Shown: positions 1-13,916, counted from the stretch's first letter. The stretch: 64,000 bases of DNA from Aspidiotus rigidus (GCA_035079385.1 JAVHKY010000049.1:930001-994000); one strand, 5' to 3'. Notes: generated by a model not told the origin, from the letters alone. Numbers and translations are program-made.

Positions 1-477
1 GTTTTGCCTAAGTTTCTATCTGCAGGCAATTTATAATCCTTGCTTTTTTCGTGGAGTCTTTTTTTTTCCTGTAACATGAGCAGTAGATTCTGTGATAGAC
101 TTAGTTTCATTTTCGTAGACTGGGCATAATTCGCCGTGTGGTTGCCTTGGCAATCCGCGCACTTCATCTCCTTGTTATTTAGTCTTTTGACAATCATTGG
201 TCAGGTGATCATTTCCGCATACTACACATTTCGGGGGTCTTCTACAGTATTTTTGACTGTAACCTATGTTTTGGCACCTTTAGCCTACAAATTAAAATCA
301 TTAAGTACCCCCAAATTTTATTTCATGCGCCGTAAAATTTTATTTTCAAATACTCTCGATCCACGATCGTGCTCCTTCCACCATCAAGCCTACTGTGTTT
401 CGAAAAAATTGTCTCTATTCATAAAGATGAAATACTCCAGAACTTGTCAGTACCTATTTTAGGACACTGGGGGTATC
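1..477. other. no gene recognised
   Basis: A 108-codon open frame at 136-462 lacks any recognisable motif, has no clear splice context and reads like chance open sequence. I see no repeat or RNA gene here. Confidence 0.5.
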
Positions 478-570
478 CTCGCTCAATGTAAATAAACGGA
501 GGGGGGCGATGGTGAACCCATAAAGAACGTACATCACCTTTGGGTTCAATGTTTGTTTACATTGAGCGAG
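478..570. repeat. nested fold-back (MITE-like)
   Basis: The left end ctcgctcaatgtaaataaac (478-497) is the reverse complement, with one mismatch, of the right end at 551-570. Inside, gaaccca (514-520) pairs with tgggttc (541-547). The 93-bp segment could therefore fold almost end to end. This is typical of a small palindromic MITE. No target-site duplication is clear, so the class is unknown. Confidence 0.65.
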
Positions 571-683
571 AATAATTCTAGTATCGATCTATTTGTAAGC
601 AGCTTATTTTATTGATGATATTTAGCCCATAGATAATGTATCTGTACAGGAGTAGCCCTAGTACAAGTAACAATTTCTATTAC

Positions 684-978
684 GTGACCTGTCACAAGAA
701 AACCCTCCTGAGCGTCCCAAAAAACGACCAAAGAAAAGAGAATGTTTCAATTTATTAAAACTACTTCAAGTCATGTAGGCCTATTTGTCTTCCTTGGACT
801 CTTGTAAAGGTTTTCTTGTCACCGATTGTTGTGAACTATTGCAAGGAAACATCTTCAAAAGACCAAGAAACATGCCAATTGATATTTTCCACTTGAGGTG
901 ATTTTAATAAATTGAAAAATAAACTTTCTCTTGATCACTTTTTTGGACATTCGGGGGAGTTTTCTGATGACAGATCAC
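684..978. mobile_element. MITE with ~90-bp imperfect terminal inverted repeats
   Basis: The left arm from gtgacctgtcacaag (684) through the stretch ending acttcaagt near 773 matches the reverse complement of the right arm (about 893-978). The shared core caatttattaaaa is identical in both arms. Arms of about 75-90 bp flank roughly 115 bp of unrelated sequence. Length and structure suit a non-autonomous DNA transposon. No transposase is encoded and no target duplication was identified. Confidence 0.65.
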
Positions 979-3372
979 AAATAAGTATTTGGTAACACAC
1001 ATCTGTTCCCCAAAAGATCAATGTAAGTTACCAGCAGAACTCATTGGTAGTACTTAGCAGCGAACTCTTTGCGATCGTGACCGCACACTTGCCAGGAGTT
1101 CCGCTGCTAAGTTCTGATGAGGTATAATCCCGGTCTCTCGCGTGACATACGCGATTTTTCTCTGCTTCAGTTTGTAACATCATTTGTACTTGCAAAATAG
1201 TGTTATTATCGACTCTTTCCATGACGTTGCATGACTGAATATTTTCCACAATTTCTTGAAATGAAACACCATGATCATTGACTATAGGTGAGGTGGAATC
1301 AAGAAATAAGGTTAACGACCAAAATGAAAAATTGCATAACAGAAAGTTGAAAATCCCGACAGGCATTCCACAGCATACAGACCGCGTCAAGCATTTTTGT
1401 TTATACACTGAAGGGGGTTTCTTACGTGCCCTATAATCAGGACCATCTTGGGAAGAACGTGTAATTATGCATACAAATTTGTCATGAACGGAAAAATGAA
1501 TTTTTAGTCCTTCACCCTATTTCCTTACTCCACCTCACTACATTTACACTTTGTAAGCATACGTACAAACCTATTGTTAAGATGCTGTCGCTTTTAGATA
1601 GTTTGCGCCAAAAAAAACAGATAGCGATCCCTCAGTTTGGAAAAATTTTACCACATAATAATACCATTGACTATATACGAGTACGTCCTAGTACTAGTAC
1701 GAGTACTTCGTACACAGCGCTTAACGTGAGACATCTGTTTACATTTTGTTGGATACGTGGAATGTTCGTTCTCGTTGTACTATAGTACTAGAGTTCAAGC
1801 ATTCATTCATTCAATATATTATACACTTCGCTTACAAAGTGTATACCTACTGTATAGTCAATGGCTCTAGTGCTCTAGTTGTACCTGAATTTATACATTT
1901 ACCCTACGCTTGGCTCGTGTTCCTAATGCACACCAGAAGAACCTTTTTTTTTCTTCTTCTTTTTCTTCGTCGTCCTCCCTGCGGTGTATCTTTCAATTCT
2001 CTACCATTAACTGCATACACTTTGTTTACCCTTTTACCTTTTCTTTGAGTATACAACTTATTCACAAAGGATTGTGTATGTGGCTTGAAATAAATGTAGG
2101 TATTAAAACATGCGTGAATCATAGTAACTTGGACACTTTCTTGCATTTTCAATGCAAACTGAAATTATTATTTTCTCTTCGATCCTGGAGCTTGGAACCC
2201 GCTATTGGTTTTGTTGGGATACATAGATACGTGTCCGATACAATTCTCAAAATTACCGACCTTGACCTTATGCAAATTTTTGTAGGTACCTGGGTATTAA
2301 TATTTTAGCAGCTAGAGCTCTAACCTAGTTTGGGAATTGGAGAAAAAAATTTAGAGGATAGTTGTGAATAGCCGATGTAATACCGGCTCATCTTATTCAC
2401 TTCTTCTGCAAAATGAATATTCTACCCACGGTGATGCTACCAATACCTATACACGATCATATAAAATTAAATCAAAATACATACCCCACAAACTCAAAAA
2501 TTATTGACTGGGAGCTCACTGCAAATTTTTCAATTGGAGGGATCGAAAATCACCAGAGAAATGACGTCCTTGAAGTCTGGCAGAGCTGATTGGTTGGAGA
2601 CAAAAATTCCGTTAGCCGCGTATTGTTAGTTATTCAAACTATATCAAAACTCATTATTCTAAGCCATATCACGTTTAAAGACCAATTGAGTTTTTGAGGT
2701 GGTCCTGACTAACCCAGACCCCTCATTCCTCCGTTAGCATTTGTCCCGATACCTGTTGTACCATTTTACTTCAACGGCCAGACGACATCCACCTCATAAC
2801 TTTGAACGTTGTTCAGCCACAGAAACTAATTCCTTTAAACCTTATGTTCTGTGTCTTTAAAAGTTTTTGAATTTGGGAATTGCGCGTAAAATCTGATAAA
2901 CGTTTCCCTACATATCACAAGAATCAGAAAAAAAAAAAAAAAATTCAGCTCCACCCATTCCGTTTTGGCAGGGACCCTTTGTGCCAAAAGTGACACATAG
3001 GACGTTAGGGTCGTTTAGTGTAAAGCATAAAATGTCACGTTTTCACATGCGGAGAAGTAGTTTTTGCTCATGTTATAGCACCAAAGAAGATTTTCATGAG
3101 AGTTACAGGAGTTCCATACATTAGAATGCCCGACATTATAGTTTTTCCAAGGTATTGTATTCTTTAATTTTAGTGTCATTTGAACAGAAGTGCTCTTTCG
3201 TTACAAACGGATATTTTTGGATCTTCATTAACGGGTGGCGCGATTGACTGGCCCAAGGAGAAGAAATTAGGTAATCTCTGAAAGACCCACCACCAATCAC
3301 CTTTCACCTCCTTATTAAACGGTCTACTTCAGCACATGTACTGTTGAACCGAAAAATATAACCAATATTATC
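979..3372. other. intergenic stretch without a recognised gene
   Basis: Several short open frames on both strands (for example 1028-1408 minus and 1910-2308 plus) show no known domain. There is a gtactagtacgagtac-type simple repeat near 1680-1710, a pyrimidine-rich tract near 1938-1980 and an A tract near 2929-2942. I see no other structure that I can support. Confidence 0.5.
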
Positions 3373-6300
3373 ACTCGGCGATTATTAGTTTTTCACAATT
3401 CTTGATTTAATATAGAGTAGAAGACCAGGATAGATAAGCGAGAAAAACTAATAGTCGAATCATATTTACTGTTCTAAGCAGAAGTAATGTCATAAAGTGA
3501 TCGATGACACGTACCTGTAAAATGAAAATAAAAGTTTAAGCTTTGAAAAAAGGAAAAGGGGAGAGTTAAGAAGTGAAAATTGAGTAGAGTGCATGTAAGC
3601 TGAGTAAATCCCATTAAATATGTGTTATGGTCACATCCTTGGTTAATTCGTTCAATCGCAACCTCCATAACTCATATACCAAAAAACCACCCTTAAAGTT
3701 ATTACACCGCGGAGGAGAAGTTGAGGTAAGTTTGAGTGGCTCCTGAGTAATACTCAGATCCCACTCAAACTCGGTATCAATATTTAGGATGGTATAAACG
3801 ACATTTTGTGCGAATTGCAATTTAATCCGACAATTAGAAAAAAAATTGAGAAATTTTTCACCGGATTATTATTTTTTCACATTTTTTCTTGATTTAATAC
3901 AGAATAGAAGTTTGTACATATCAGGACAGATGAGCGAAAGAAAAGTTGATTTTGTAGATTTATCAGTTGTTGTAAGAAGATGACATATCGTGAAGGGGTT
4001 GTTGACACGTTCCTGTAGAATGAAACTAAATGTTTGAGCTTTGAAAAAAGGAAAAGGGGAGAGTTAAGAGGTGAAAATTGAGTAGAGTGCATATAAGCTG
4101 AGTAAATCCCATTAAATATGTGTTATGGTCACATCCTTGGTTAATTCGTTCAATCGCAACCTCCATAACTCATATACCAAATAACCACCCTTAAAGTTAT
4201 TACACCGCTGAGGAGAAGTTGAGGTAAGTTTGAGTGGCTCCTGAGTAATACTCAGATCCCACTCAAACTCGGTATCAATATTTAGGATGGTATAAACAAC
4301 ATTGTGTGCGAATTGCAATTTAATCGGACAATTAGAAAAAAAAATGAGTAATTTTTCACCGGATTATTATTTTTTCACATTTTTTCTTGATTTAATACAG
4401 AATAGAAGTTTGTACATATCAGGACAGATGAGCGAAAGAAAAGTTGATTTTGTAGATTTATCATTTGTTGTAAGGAGATGACATATCGTGAAGGGGTTGT
4501 TGACACGTTCCTGTAGAATGAAACTAAATGTTTGAGCTTTGAAAAAAGGAAAAGGGGAGAGTTAAGAGGTGAAAATTGAGTAGTGCTGAGTAAATCCCAT
4601 TAAATATGTGTTATGGTCACATCCTTGGTTAATTCGTTCAATCGCAACCTCCATAACTCATATACCAAAAAACCACCCTTAAAGTTATTACACCGCGGAG
4701 GAGGAGTTGAGGTAAGTTTGAGTGGCTCCTGAGTAATACTCAGATCCCACTCAAACTCGGTATCAATATTTAGGATGGTATAAACGACATTTTGTGCGAA
4801 TTGCAATTTAATCCGACAATTAGAAAAAAAATTGAGAAATTTTTCACCGGATTATTATTTTTTCACATTTTTTCTTGATTTAATACAGAATAGAAGTTTG
4901 TACATATCAGGACAGATGAGCGAAAGAAAAGTTGATTTTGTAGATTTATCAGTTGTTGTAAGAAGATGACATATCGTGAAGGGGTTGTTGACACGTTCCT
5001 GTAGAATGAAATTAAATGTTTGAGCTTTGAAAAAAGGAAAAGGGGAGAGTTAAGAGGTGAAAATTGAGTAGAGTGCATATAAGCTGAGTAAATCCCATTA
5101 AATATGTGTTATGGTCACATCCTTGGTTAATTCGTTCAATCGCAACCTCCATAACTCATATACCAAAAAACCACCCTTAAAGTTATTACACTGCTGAGGA
5201 GAAGTTGAGGTAAGTTTGAGTGGCTCCTGAGTAATACTCAGATCCCACTCAAACTCGGTATCAATATTTAGGATGGTATAAACAACATTTTGTGCGAATT
5301 GCAATTTAATCCGACAATTAGAAAAAAAATTGAGAAATTTTTCACAGGATTATTCTTTTTTCACATTTCTTGATTTAAACCAGAATAGAAATTTGTACAT
5401 AACACAACAGATGAGCGAAGGAAAAGTTGATTTTGTAGATTTATCATTTGTTGTAAGGAGATGACATATCGTGAAGGGGTTGTTGACACGTTCCTGTAGA
5501 ATGAAACTAAATGTTTGAGCTTTGAAAAAAGGAAAGCGGGAGAGTTAAGAGGTGAAAATTGAGTAGAGTGCATGTAAGCTGAGTAAATCCCATTAAATAT
5601 GTGTTATGGTCACATCCTTGGTTAATTCGTTCAATCGCAACCTCCATAACTCATATACCAAAAAACCACCCTTAAAGTTATTACACCGCGGAGGAGAAGT
5701 TGAGGTAAGTTTGAGTGGCTCCTGAGTAATACTCAGATCCCACTCAAACTCGGTATCAATATTTAGGATGGTATAAACGACATTTTGTGCGAATTGCAAT
5801 TTAATCCGACAATTAGAAAAAAAATTGAGAAATTTTTCACCGGATTATTATTTTTTCACATTTTTTCTTGATTTAATACAGAATAGAAGTTTGTACATAT
5901 CAGGACAGATGAGCGAAAGAAAAGTTGATTTTGTAGATTTATCAGTTGTTGTAAGAAGATGACATATCGTGAAGGGGTTGTTGACACGTTCCTGTAGAAT
6001 GAAACTAAATGTTTGAGCTTTGAAAAAAGGAAAAGGGGAGAGTTAAGAGGTGAAAATTGAGTAGAGTGCATATAAGCTGAGTAAATCCCATTAAATATGT
6101 GTTATGGTCACATCCTTGGTTAATTCGTTCAATCGCAACCTCCATAACTCATATACCAAATAACCACCCTCAAAATTATTACACTGCTGAGGAGAAGTTG
6201 AGGTAAGTTTGAGTGGCTCCTGAGTAATACTCAGATCCCACTCAAACTCGGTATCAATATTTAGGATGGTATAAACAACATTGTGTGCGAATTGCAATTT

Positions 6301-9300
6301 AATCGGACAATTAGAAAAAAAAATGAGAAATTTTTCACCGGATTATTATTTTTTCACATTTCTTGATTTAATACAGAATAGAAGTTTGTACATATCAGGA
6401 CAGATGAGCGAAAGAAAAGTTGATTTTGTAGATTTATCAGTTGTTGTAAGAAGATGACATATCGTGAAGGGGTTGTTGACACGTTCCTGTAGAATGAAAC
6501 TAAATGTTTGAGCTTTGAAAAAAGGAAAAGGGGAGAGTTAAGAGGTGAAAATTGAGTAGAGTGCATATAAGCTGAGTAAATCCCATTAAATATGTGTTAT
6601 GGTCACATCCTTGGTTAATTCGTTCAATCGCAACCTCCATAACTCATATACCAAAAAACCACCCTTAAAGTTATTACACTGCTGAGGAGAAGTTGAGGTA
6701 AGTTTGAGTGGCTCCTGAGTAATACTCAGATCCCACTCAAACTCGGTATCAATATTTAGGATGGTATAAACAACATTTTGTGCGAATTGCAATTTAATCC
6801 GACAATTAGAAAAAAAATTGAGAAATTTTTCACAGGATTATTCTTTTTTCACATTTCTTGATTTAAACCAGAATAGAAATTTGTACATAACACAACAGAT
6901 GAGCGAAGGAAAAGTTGATTTTGTAGATTTATCATTTGTTGTAAGGAGATGACATATCGTGAAGGGGTTGTTGACACGTTCCTGTAGAATGAAACTAAAT
7001 GTTTGAGCTTTGAAAAAAGGAAAGCGGGAGAGTTAAGAGGTGAAAATTGAGTAGAGTGCATGTAAGCTGAGTAAATCCCATTAAATATGTGTTATGGTCA
7101 CATCCTTGGTTAATTCGTTCAATCGCAACCTCCATAACTCATATACCAAAAAACCACCCTTAAAGTTATTACACCGCGGAGGAGAAGTTGAGGTAAGTTT
7201 GAGTGGCTCCTGAGTAATACTCAGATCCCACTCAAACTCGGTATCAATATTTAGGATGGTATAAACGACATTTTGTGCGAATTGCAATTTAATCCGACAA
7301 TTAGAAAAAAAATTGAGAAATTTTTCACCGGATTATTATTTTTTCACATTTTTTCTTGATTTAATACAGAATAGAAGTTTGTACATATCAGGACAGATGA
7401 GCGAAAGAAAAGTTGATTTTGTAGATTTATCAGTTGTTGTAAGAAGATGACATATCGTGAAGGGGTTGTTGACACGTTCCTGTAGAATGAAACTAAATGT
7501 TTGAGCTTTGAAAAAAGGAAAAGGGGAGAGTTAAGAGGTGAAAATTGAGTAGAGTGCATATAAGCTGAGTAAATCCCATTAAATATGTGTTATGGTCACA
7601 TCCTTGGTTAATTCGTTCAATCGCAACCTCCATAACTCATATACCAAATAACCACCCTCAAAATTATTACACTGCTGAGGAGAAGTTGAGGTAAGTTTGA
7701 GTGGCTCCTGAGTAATACTCAGATCCCACTCAAACTCGGTATCAATATTTAGGATGGTATAAACGACATTTTGTGCGAATTGCAATTTAATCCGACAATT
7801 AGAAAAAAAATTGAGAAATTTTTCACCGGTTTATTATTTTTTCACATTTTTTCTTGATTTAATACAGAATAGAAGTTTGTACATATCAGGACAGATGAGC
7901 GAAGGAAAAGTTGATTTTGTAGATTTATCATTTGTTGTAAGGAGATGACATATCGTGAAGGGGTTGTTGACACGTTCCTGTAGAATGAAACTAAATGTTT
8001 GAGCTTTGAAAAAAGGAAAGGGGGAGAGTTAAGAGGTGAAAATTGAGTAGAGTGCATATAAGCTGAGTAAATCCCATTAAATATGTGTAATGGTCACATC
8101 CTTGGTTAATTCGTTCAATCGCAACCTCCATAACTCATATACCAAATAACCACCCTCAAAATTATTACACTGCTGAGGAGAAGTTGAGGTAAGTTTGAGT
8201 GGCTCCTGAGTAATACTCAGATCCCACTCAAACTCGGTATCAATATTTAGGATGGTATAAACAACATTGTGTGCGAATTGCAATTTAATCGGACAATTAG
8301 AAAAAAAAATGAGAAATTTTTCACCGGATTATTATTTTTTCACATTTCTTGATTTAATACAGAATAGAAGTTTGTACATATCAGGACAGATGAGCGAAAG
8401 AAAAGTTGATTTTGTAGATTTATCAGTTGTTGTAAGAAGATGACATATCGTGAAGGGGTTGTTGACACGTTCCTGTAGAATGAAACTAAATGTTTGAGCT
8501 TTGAAAAAAGGAAAAGGGGAGAGTTAAGAGGTGAAAATTGAGTAGAGTGCATATAAGCTGAGTAAATCCCATTAAATATGTGTTATGGTCACATCCTTGG
8601 TTAATTCGTTCAATCGCAACCTCCATAACTCATATACCAAATAACCACCCTTCAAGTTATTACACTGCTGAGGAGAAGTTGAGGTAAGTTTGACTGGCTC
8701 CTGAGTAATACTCAGATCCCACTCAAACTCGGTATCAATATTTAGGATGGTATAAACAACATTGTGTGCGAATTGCAATTTAATCGGACAATTAGAAAAA
8801 AAAATGAGAAATTTTTCACCGGATTATTATTTTTTCACATTTCTTGATTTAATACAGAATAGAAGTTTGTACATATCAGGACAGATGAGCGAAAGAAAAG
8901 TTGATTTTGTAGATTTATCAATTGTTGTAAGAAGATGACATATCGTGAAGGGGTTGTTGACACGTTCCTGTAGAATGAAACTAAATGTTTGAGCTTTGAA
9001 AGAAGGAAAAGGGGAGAGTTAAGAGGTGAAAATTGAGTAGAGTGCATATAAGCTGAGTAAATCCCATTAAATATGTGTTATGGTCACATCCTTGGTTAAT
9101 TCGTTCAATCGCAACCTCCATAACTCATATACCAAAAAACCACCCTTAAAGTTATTACACTGCTGAGGAGAAGTTGAGGTAAGTTTGAGTGGCTCCTGAG
9201 TAATACTCAGATCCCACTCAAACTCGGTATCAATATTTAGGATGGTATAAACAACATTTTGTGCGAATTGCAATTTAATCCGACAATTAGAAAAAAAATT

Positions 9301-12300
9301 GAGAAATTTTTCACAGGATTATTCTTTTTTCACATTTCTTGATTTAAACCAGAATAGAAATTTGTACATAACACAACAGATGAGCGAAGGAAAAGTTGAT
9401 TTTGTAGATTTATCATTTGTTGTAAGGAGATGACATATCGTGAAGGGGTTGTTGACACGTTCCTGTAGAATGAAACTAAATGTTTGAGCTTTGAAAAAAG
9501 GAAAGGGGGAGAGTTAAGAGGTGAAAATTGAGTAGAGTGCATATAAGCTGAGTAAATCCCATTAAATATGTGTAATGGTCACATCCTTGGTTAATTCGTT
9601 CAATCGCAACCTCCATAACTCATATACCAAATAACCACCCTTAAAGTTATTACACCGCTGAGGAGAAGTTGAGGTAAGTTTGAGTGGCTCCTGAGTAATA
9701 CTCAGATCCCACTCAAACTCGGTATCAATATTTAGGATGGTATAAACGACATTTTGTGCGAATTGCAATTTAATCCGACAATTAGAAAAAAAATTGAGAA
9801 ATTTTTCACCGGATTATTATTTTTTCACATTTTTTCTTGATTTAATACAGAATAGAAGTTTGTACATATCAGGACAGATGAGCGAAAGAAAAGTTGATTT
9901 TGTAGATTTATCAGTTGTTGTAAGAAGATGACATATCGTGAAGGGGTTGTTGACACGTTCCTGTAGAATGAAACTAAATGTTTGAGCTTTGAAAAAAGGA
10001 AAAGGGGAGAGTTAAGAGGTGAAAATTGAGTAGAGTGCATATAAGCTGAGTAAATCCCATTAAATATGTGTTATGGTCACATCCTTGGTTAATTCGTTCA
10101 ATCGCAACCTCCATAACTCATATACCAAATAACCACCCTCAAAATTATTACACTGCTGAGGAGAAGTTGAGGTAAGTTTGAGTGGCTCCTGAGTAATACT
10201 CAGATCCCACTCAAACTCGGTATCAATATTTAGGATGGTATAAACAACATTGTGTGCGAATTGCAATTTAATCGGACAATTAGAAAAAAAAATGAGAAAT
10301 TTTTCACCGGATTATTATTTTTTCACATTTTTTCTTGATTTAATACAGAATAGAAGTTTGTACATATCAGGACAGATGAGCGAAAGAAAAGTTGATTTTG
10401 TAGATTTATCAATTGTTGTAAGAAGATGACATATCGTGAAGGGGTTGTTGACACGTTCCTGTAGAATGAAACTAAATGTTTGAGCTTTGAAAAAAGGAAA
10501 AGGGGAGAGTTAAGAGGTGAAAATTGAGTAGAGTGCATATAAGCTGAGTAAATCCCATTAAATATGTGTTATGGTCACATCCTTGGTTAATTCGTTCAAT
10601 CGCAACCTCCATAACTCATATACCAAATAACCACCCTTAAAGTTATTACACCGCTGAGGAGAAGTTGAGGTAAGTTTGAGTGGCTCCTGAGTAATACTCA
10701 GATCCCACTCAAACTCGGTATCAATATTTAGGATGGTATAAACAACATTTTGTGCGAATTGCAATTTAATCCGACAATTAGGAAAAAAATTGAGCAATTT
10801 TTCACCGGATTATTATGTTTTCACATTTCTTGATTTAATACAGAATAGAAGTTTGTACATATCAGGACAGATGAGCGAAAGAAAAGTTGATTTTGTAGAT
10901 TTATCAATTGTTGTAAGGAGATGACATATCGTGAAGGGGTTGTTGACACGTTCCTGTAGAATGAAACTAAATGTTTGAGCCTTGGGAAAGAAAACGGGAG
11001 AGTTAAGAGGTGGAAATTGAGTAGTGCTGAGTAAATCCCATTAAATATCTGTTATGGTCACATCCTTGGTTAATTCGTTCAATCGCAACCACTATAACTC
11101 ATATACCACATAACCACCCTTAAAGTTATTACACTGCTGAGGAGAAGTTGAGGTAAGTTTGAGTGGCTCCTGAGTAATACTCAGATCCCACTCAAACTCG
11201 GTATCAATATTTAGGATGGTATAAACAACATTTTGTGCGAATTGCAATTTAATCCGACAATTAGAAAAAAAATTGAGAAATTTTTCACAGGATTATTCTT
11301 TTTTCACATTTCTTGATTTAAACCAGAATAGAAATTTGTACATAACACAACAGATGAGCGAAGGAAAAGTTGATTTTGTAGATTTATCATTTGTTGTAAG
11401 GAGATGACATATCGTGAAGGGGTTGTTGACACGTTCCTGTAGAATGAAACTAAATGTTTGAGCTTTGAAAAAAGGAAAGGGGGAGAGTTAAGAGGTGAAA
11501 ATTGAGTAGAGTGCATATAAGCTGAGTAAATCCCATTAAATATGTGTAATGGTCACATCCTTGGTTAATTCGTTCAATCGCAACCTCCATAACTCATATA
11601 CCAAATAACCACCCTTCAAGTTATTACACTGCTGAGGAGAAGTTGAGGTAAGTTTGACTGGCTCCTGAGTAATACTCAGATCCCACTCAAACTCGGTATC
11701 AATATTTAGGATGGTATAAACAACATTGTGTGCGAATTGCAATTTAATCGGACAATTAGAAAAAAAAATGAGAAATTTTTCACCGGATTATTATTTTTTC
11801 ACATTTCTTGATTTAATACAGAATAGAAGTTTGTACATATCAGGACAGATGAGCGAAAGAAAAGTTGATTTTGTAGATTTATCAATTGTTGTAAGAAGAT
11901 GACATATCGTGAAGGGGTTGTTGACACGTTCCTGTAGAATGAAACTAAATGTTTGAGCTTTGAAAGAAGGAAAAGGGGAGAGTTAAGAGGTGAAAATTGA
12001 GTAGAGTGCATATAAGCTGAGTAAATCCCATTAAATATGTGTTATGGTCACATCCTTGGTTAATTCGTTCAATCGCAACCTCCATAACTCATATACCAAA
12101 TAACCACCCTCAAAATTATTACACTGCTGAGGAGAAGTTGAGGTAAGTTTGAGTGGCTCCTGAGTAATACTCAGATCCCACTCAAACTCGGTATCAATAT
12201 TTAGGATGGTATAAACAACATTGTGTGCGAATTGCAATTTAATCGGACAATTAGAAAAAAAAATGAGAAATTTTTCACCGGATTATTATTTTTTCACATT

Positions 12301-13475
12301 TCTTGATTTAATACAGAATAGAAGTTTGTACATATCAGGACAGATGAGCGAAAGAAAAGTTGATTTTGTAGATTTATCAGTTGTTGTAAGAAGATGACAT
12401 ATCGTGAAGGGGTTGTTGACACGTTCCTGTAGAATGAAACTAAATGTTTGAGCTTTGAAAAAAGGAAAAGGGGAGAGTTAAGAGGTGAAAATTGAGTAGA
12501 GTGCATATAAGCTGAGTAAATCCCATTAAATATGTGTTATGGTCACATCCTTGGTTAATTCGTTCAATCGCAACCTCCATAACTCATATACCAAATAACC
12601 ACCCTTAAAGTTATTACACCGCTGAGGAGAAGTTGAGGTAAGTTTGAGTGGCTCCTGAGTAATACTCAGATCCCACTCAAACTCGGTATCAATATTTAGG
12701 ATGGTATAAACAACATTTTGTGCGAATTGCAATTTAATCCGACAATTAGGAAAAAAATTGAGCAATTTTTCACCGGATTATTATGTTTTCACATTTCTTG
12801 ATTTAATACAGAATAGAAGTTTGTACATATCAGGACAGATGAGCGAAAGAAAAGTTGATTTTGTAGATTTATCAATTGTTGTAAGGAGATGACATATCGT
12901 GAAGGGGTTGTTGACACGTTCCTGTAGAATGAAACTAAATGTTTGAGCCTTGGGAAAGAAAACGGGAGAGTTAAGAGGTGGAAATTGAGTAGTGCTGAGT
13001 AAATCCCATTAAATATCTGTTATGGTCACATCCTTGGTTAATTCGTTCAATCGCAACCACTATAACTCATATACCACATAACCACCCTTAAAGTTATTAC
13101 ACTGCTGAGGAGAAGTTGAGGTAAGTTTGAGTGGCTCCTGAGTAATACTCAGATCCCACTCAAACTCGGTATCAATATTTAGGATGGTATAAACAACATT
13201 TTGTGCGAATTGCAATTTAATCCGACAATTAGAAAAAAAATTGAGAAATTTTTCACTGGATTATTATTTTTTCACATTTCTTGATTTAATACAGAATAGA
13301 AGTTTGTACATCACACAACAGATGAGCGAAAGAAAAGTTGATTTTGTTGATTTATCAATTGTTGTAAGGAGATGACATATCGTGAAGTGCTTCATTGCCC
13401 GTTTTTATGGAATGAGAAGTAGAGTTTGAGCCTTAGCAAAGGAAGCGGAGTGAGTTCAGAGGTCGAATTCAAGTA
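3373..13475. repeat. tandem satellite array, ~495-bp unit, about 20 copies
   Basis: A unit of 488-498 bp repeats head to tail. The landmark caatcgcaacctccataac and the following hairpin recur at 3.65, 4.15, 4.64, 5.14, 5.63, 6.13 kb and on to about 13.06 kb. Interior copies are nearly identical, while the first (3373-3600) and last (13250-13475) units are more diverged, as expected for an array homogenised by unequal exchange. Larger blocks are duplicated: 5098 onward recurs 1488 bp later at 6586, and 10558 onward recurs 1968 bp later at 12526. Because units are 495 or 498 bp (multiples of three), short 68-71-codon frames stay open on the minus strand. They have no recognised domain and are not called as genes. 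Confidence 0.95.
3729..3771. repeat. conserved hairpin/cruciform in the satellite unit (representative copy)
   Basis: An 11-bp outer stem, agtttgagtgg (3729-3739), pairs with ccactcaaact (3761-3771). After a 3x3 internal loop, a 7-bp inner stem, ctgagta/tactcag (3743-3749 and 3751-3757), closes on a single central base. The dyad is perfectly symmetric about position 3750. The same 43 bases recur in essentially every unit. Copies at about 8.69 and 11.65 kb carry one G-to-C change that breaks one outer pair. Confidence 0.85.
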
Positions 13476-13579
13476 AAATGAATGTTGGGTTCGTGAATGA
13501 TCCATAAATCTTGTGTCTTTATACAGCTGGAAATGACTTTTAATTGGCATTAATTTAGTTTCTTCGTTACCACCACGTG

Positions 13580-13601
13580 TTTTTTTTTTTTTTTTTTTTT
13601 T
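13580..13601. repeat. poly(T) tract
   Basis: About 22 consecutive T just beyond the satellite array. It could be the A-tail of a minus-strand retroposed sequence, but no body is recognisable. Confidence 0.8.
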
Positions 13602-13801
13602 GGACAGAAGACGACTTTTCAACTGTGAGTGTCATTGGAGAAAGCTGGGTACATTCTGCGCGAGTGAAAGTATTGACTATATGAATGACTCGTATCTTTG
13701 TTGTCGACCTCAAATTTTTGCATAAATTTCAGTATTGGTCGTTTTTGTTCTCATTTGTGCAATATTGAAAAATTCGGAATGAAATGGTACCTAAGTACAT
13801 T

Positions 13802-13916
13802 ACTGTACGGGCAGGGAAAGTAAGGAATATCGCAAGGAGTTCAATGTTTACAACACGAGCAAAGCGAGTGTAATAATTTGAACGAGTTGCGATACTTACT
13901 TGCTGTCCGTACTGTA
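13802..13916. repeat. fold-back element (~115 bp)
   Basis: The left end actgtacgggcag followed by an interrupted gaaagtaag..atcgcaa block matches the reverse complement of the right end ttgcgatacttacttgct...gtccgtactgt. The centre acacgagcaaagcgagtgt is itself near-palindromic. This is consistent with a small MITE. No target duplication is evident. Confidence 0.6.

Noticed and set aside
3614..12765. About 35 minus-strand 68-79-codon frames repeated through the 495-bp array, as if a tandem gene family
   Set aside because: They follow from unit lengths divisible by three in a homogenised satellite. There is no recognisable domain, and the frames are absent or broken in the edge units and in the 10.8-11.3 kb unit.
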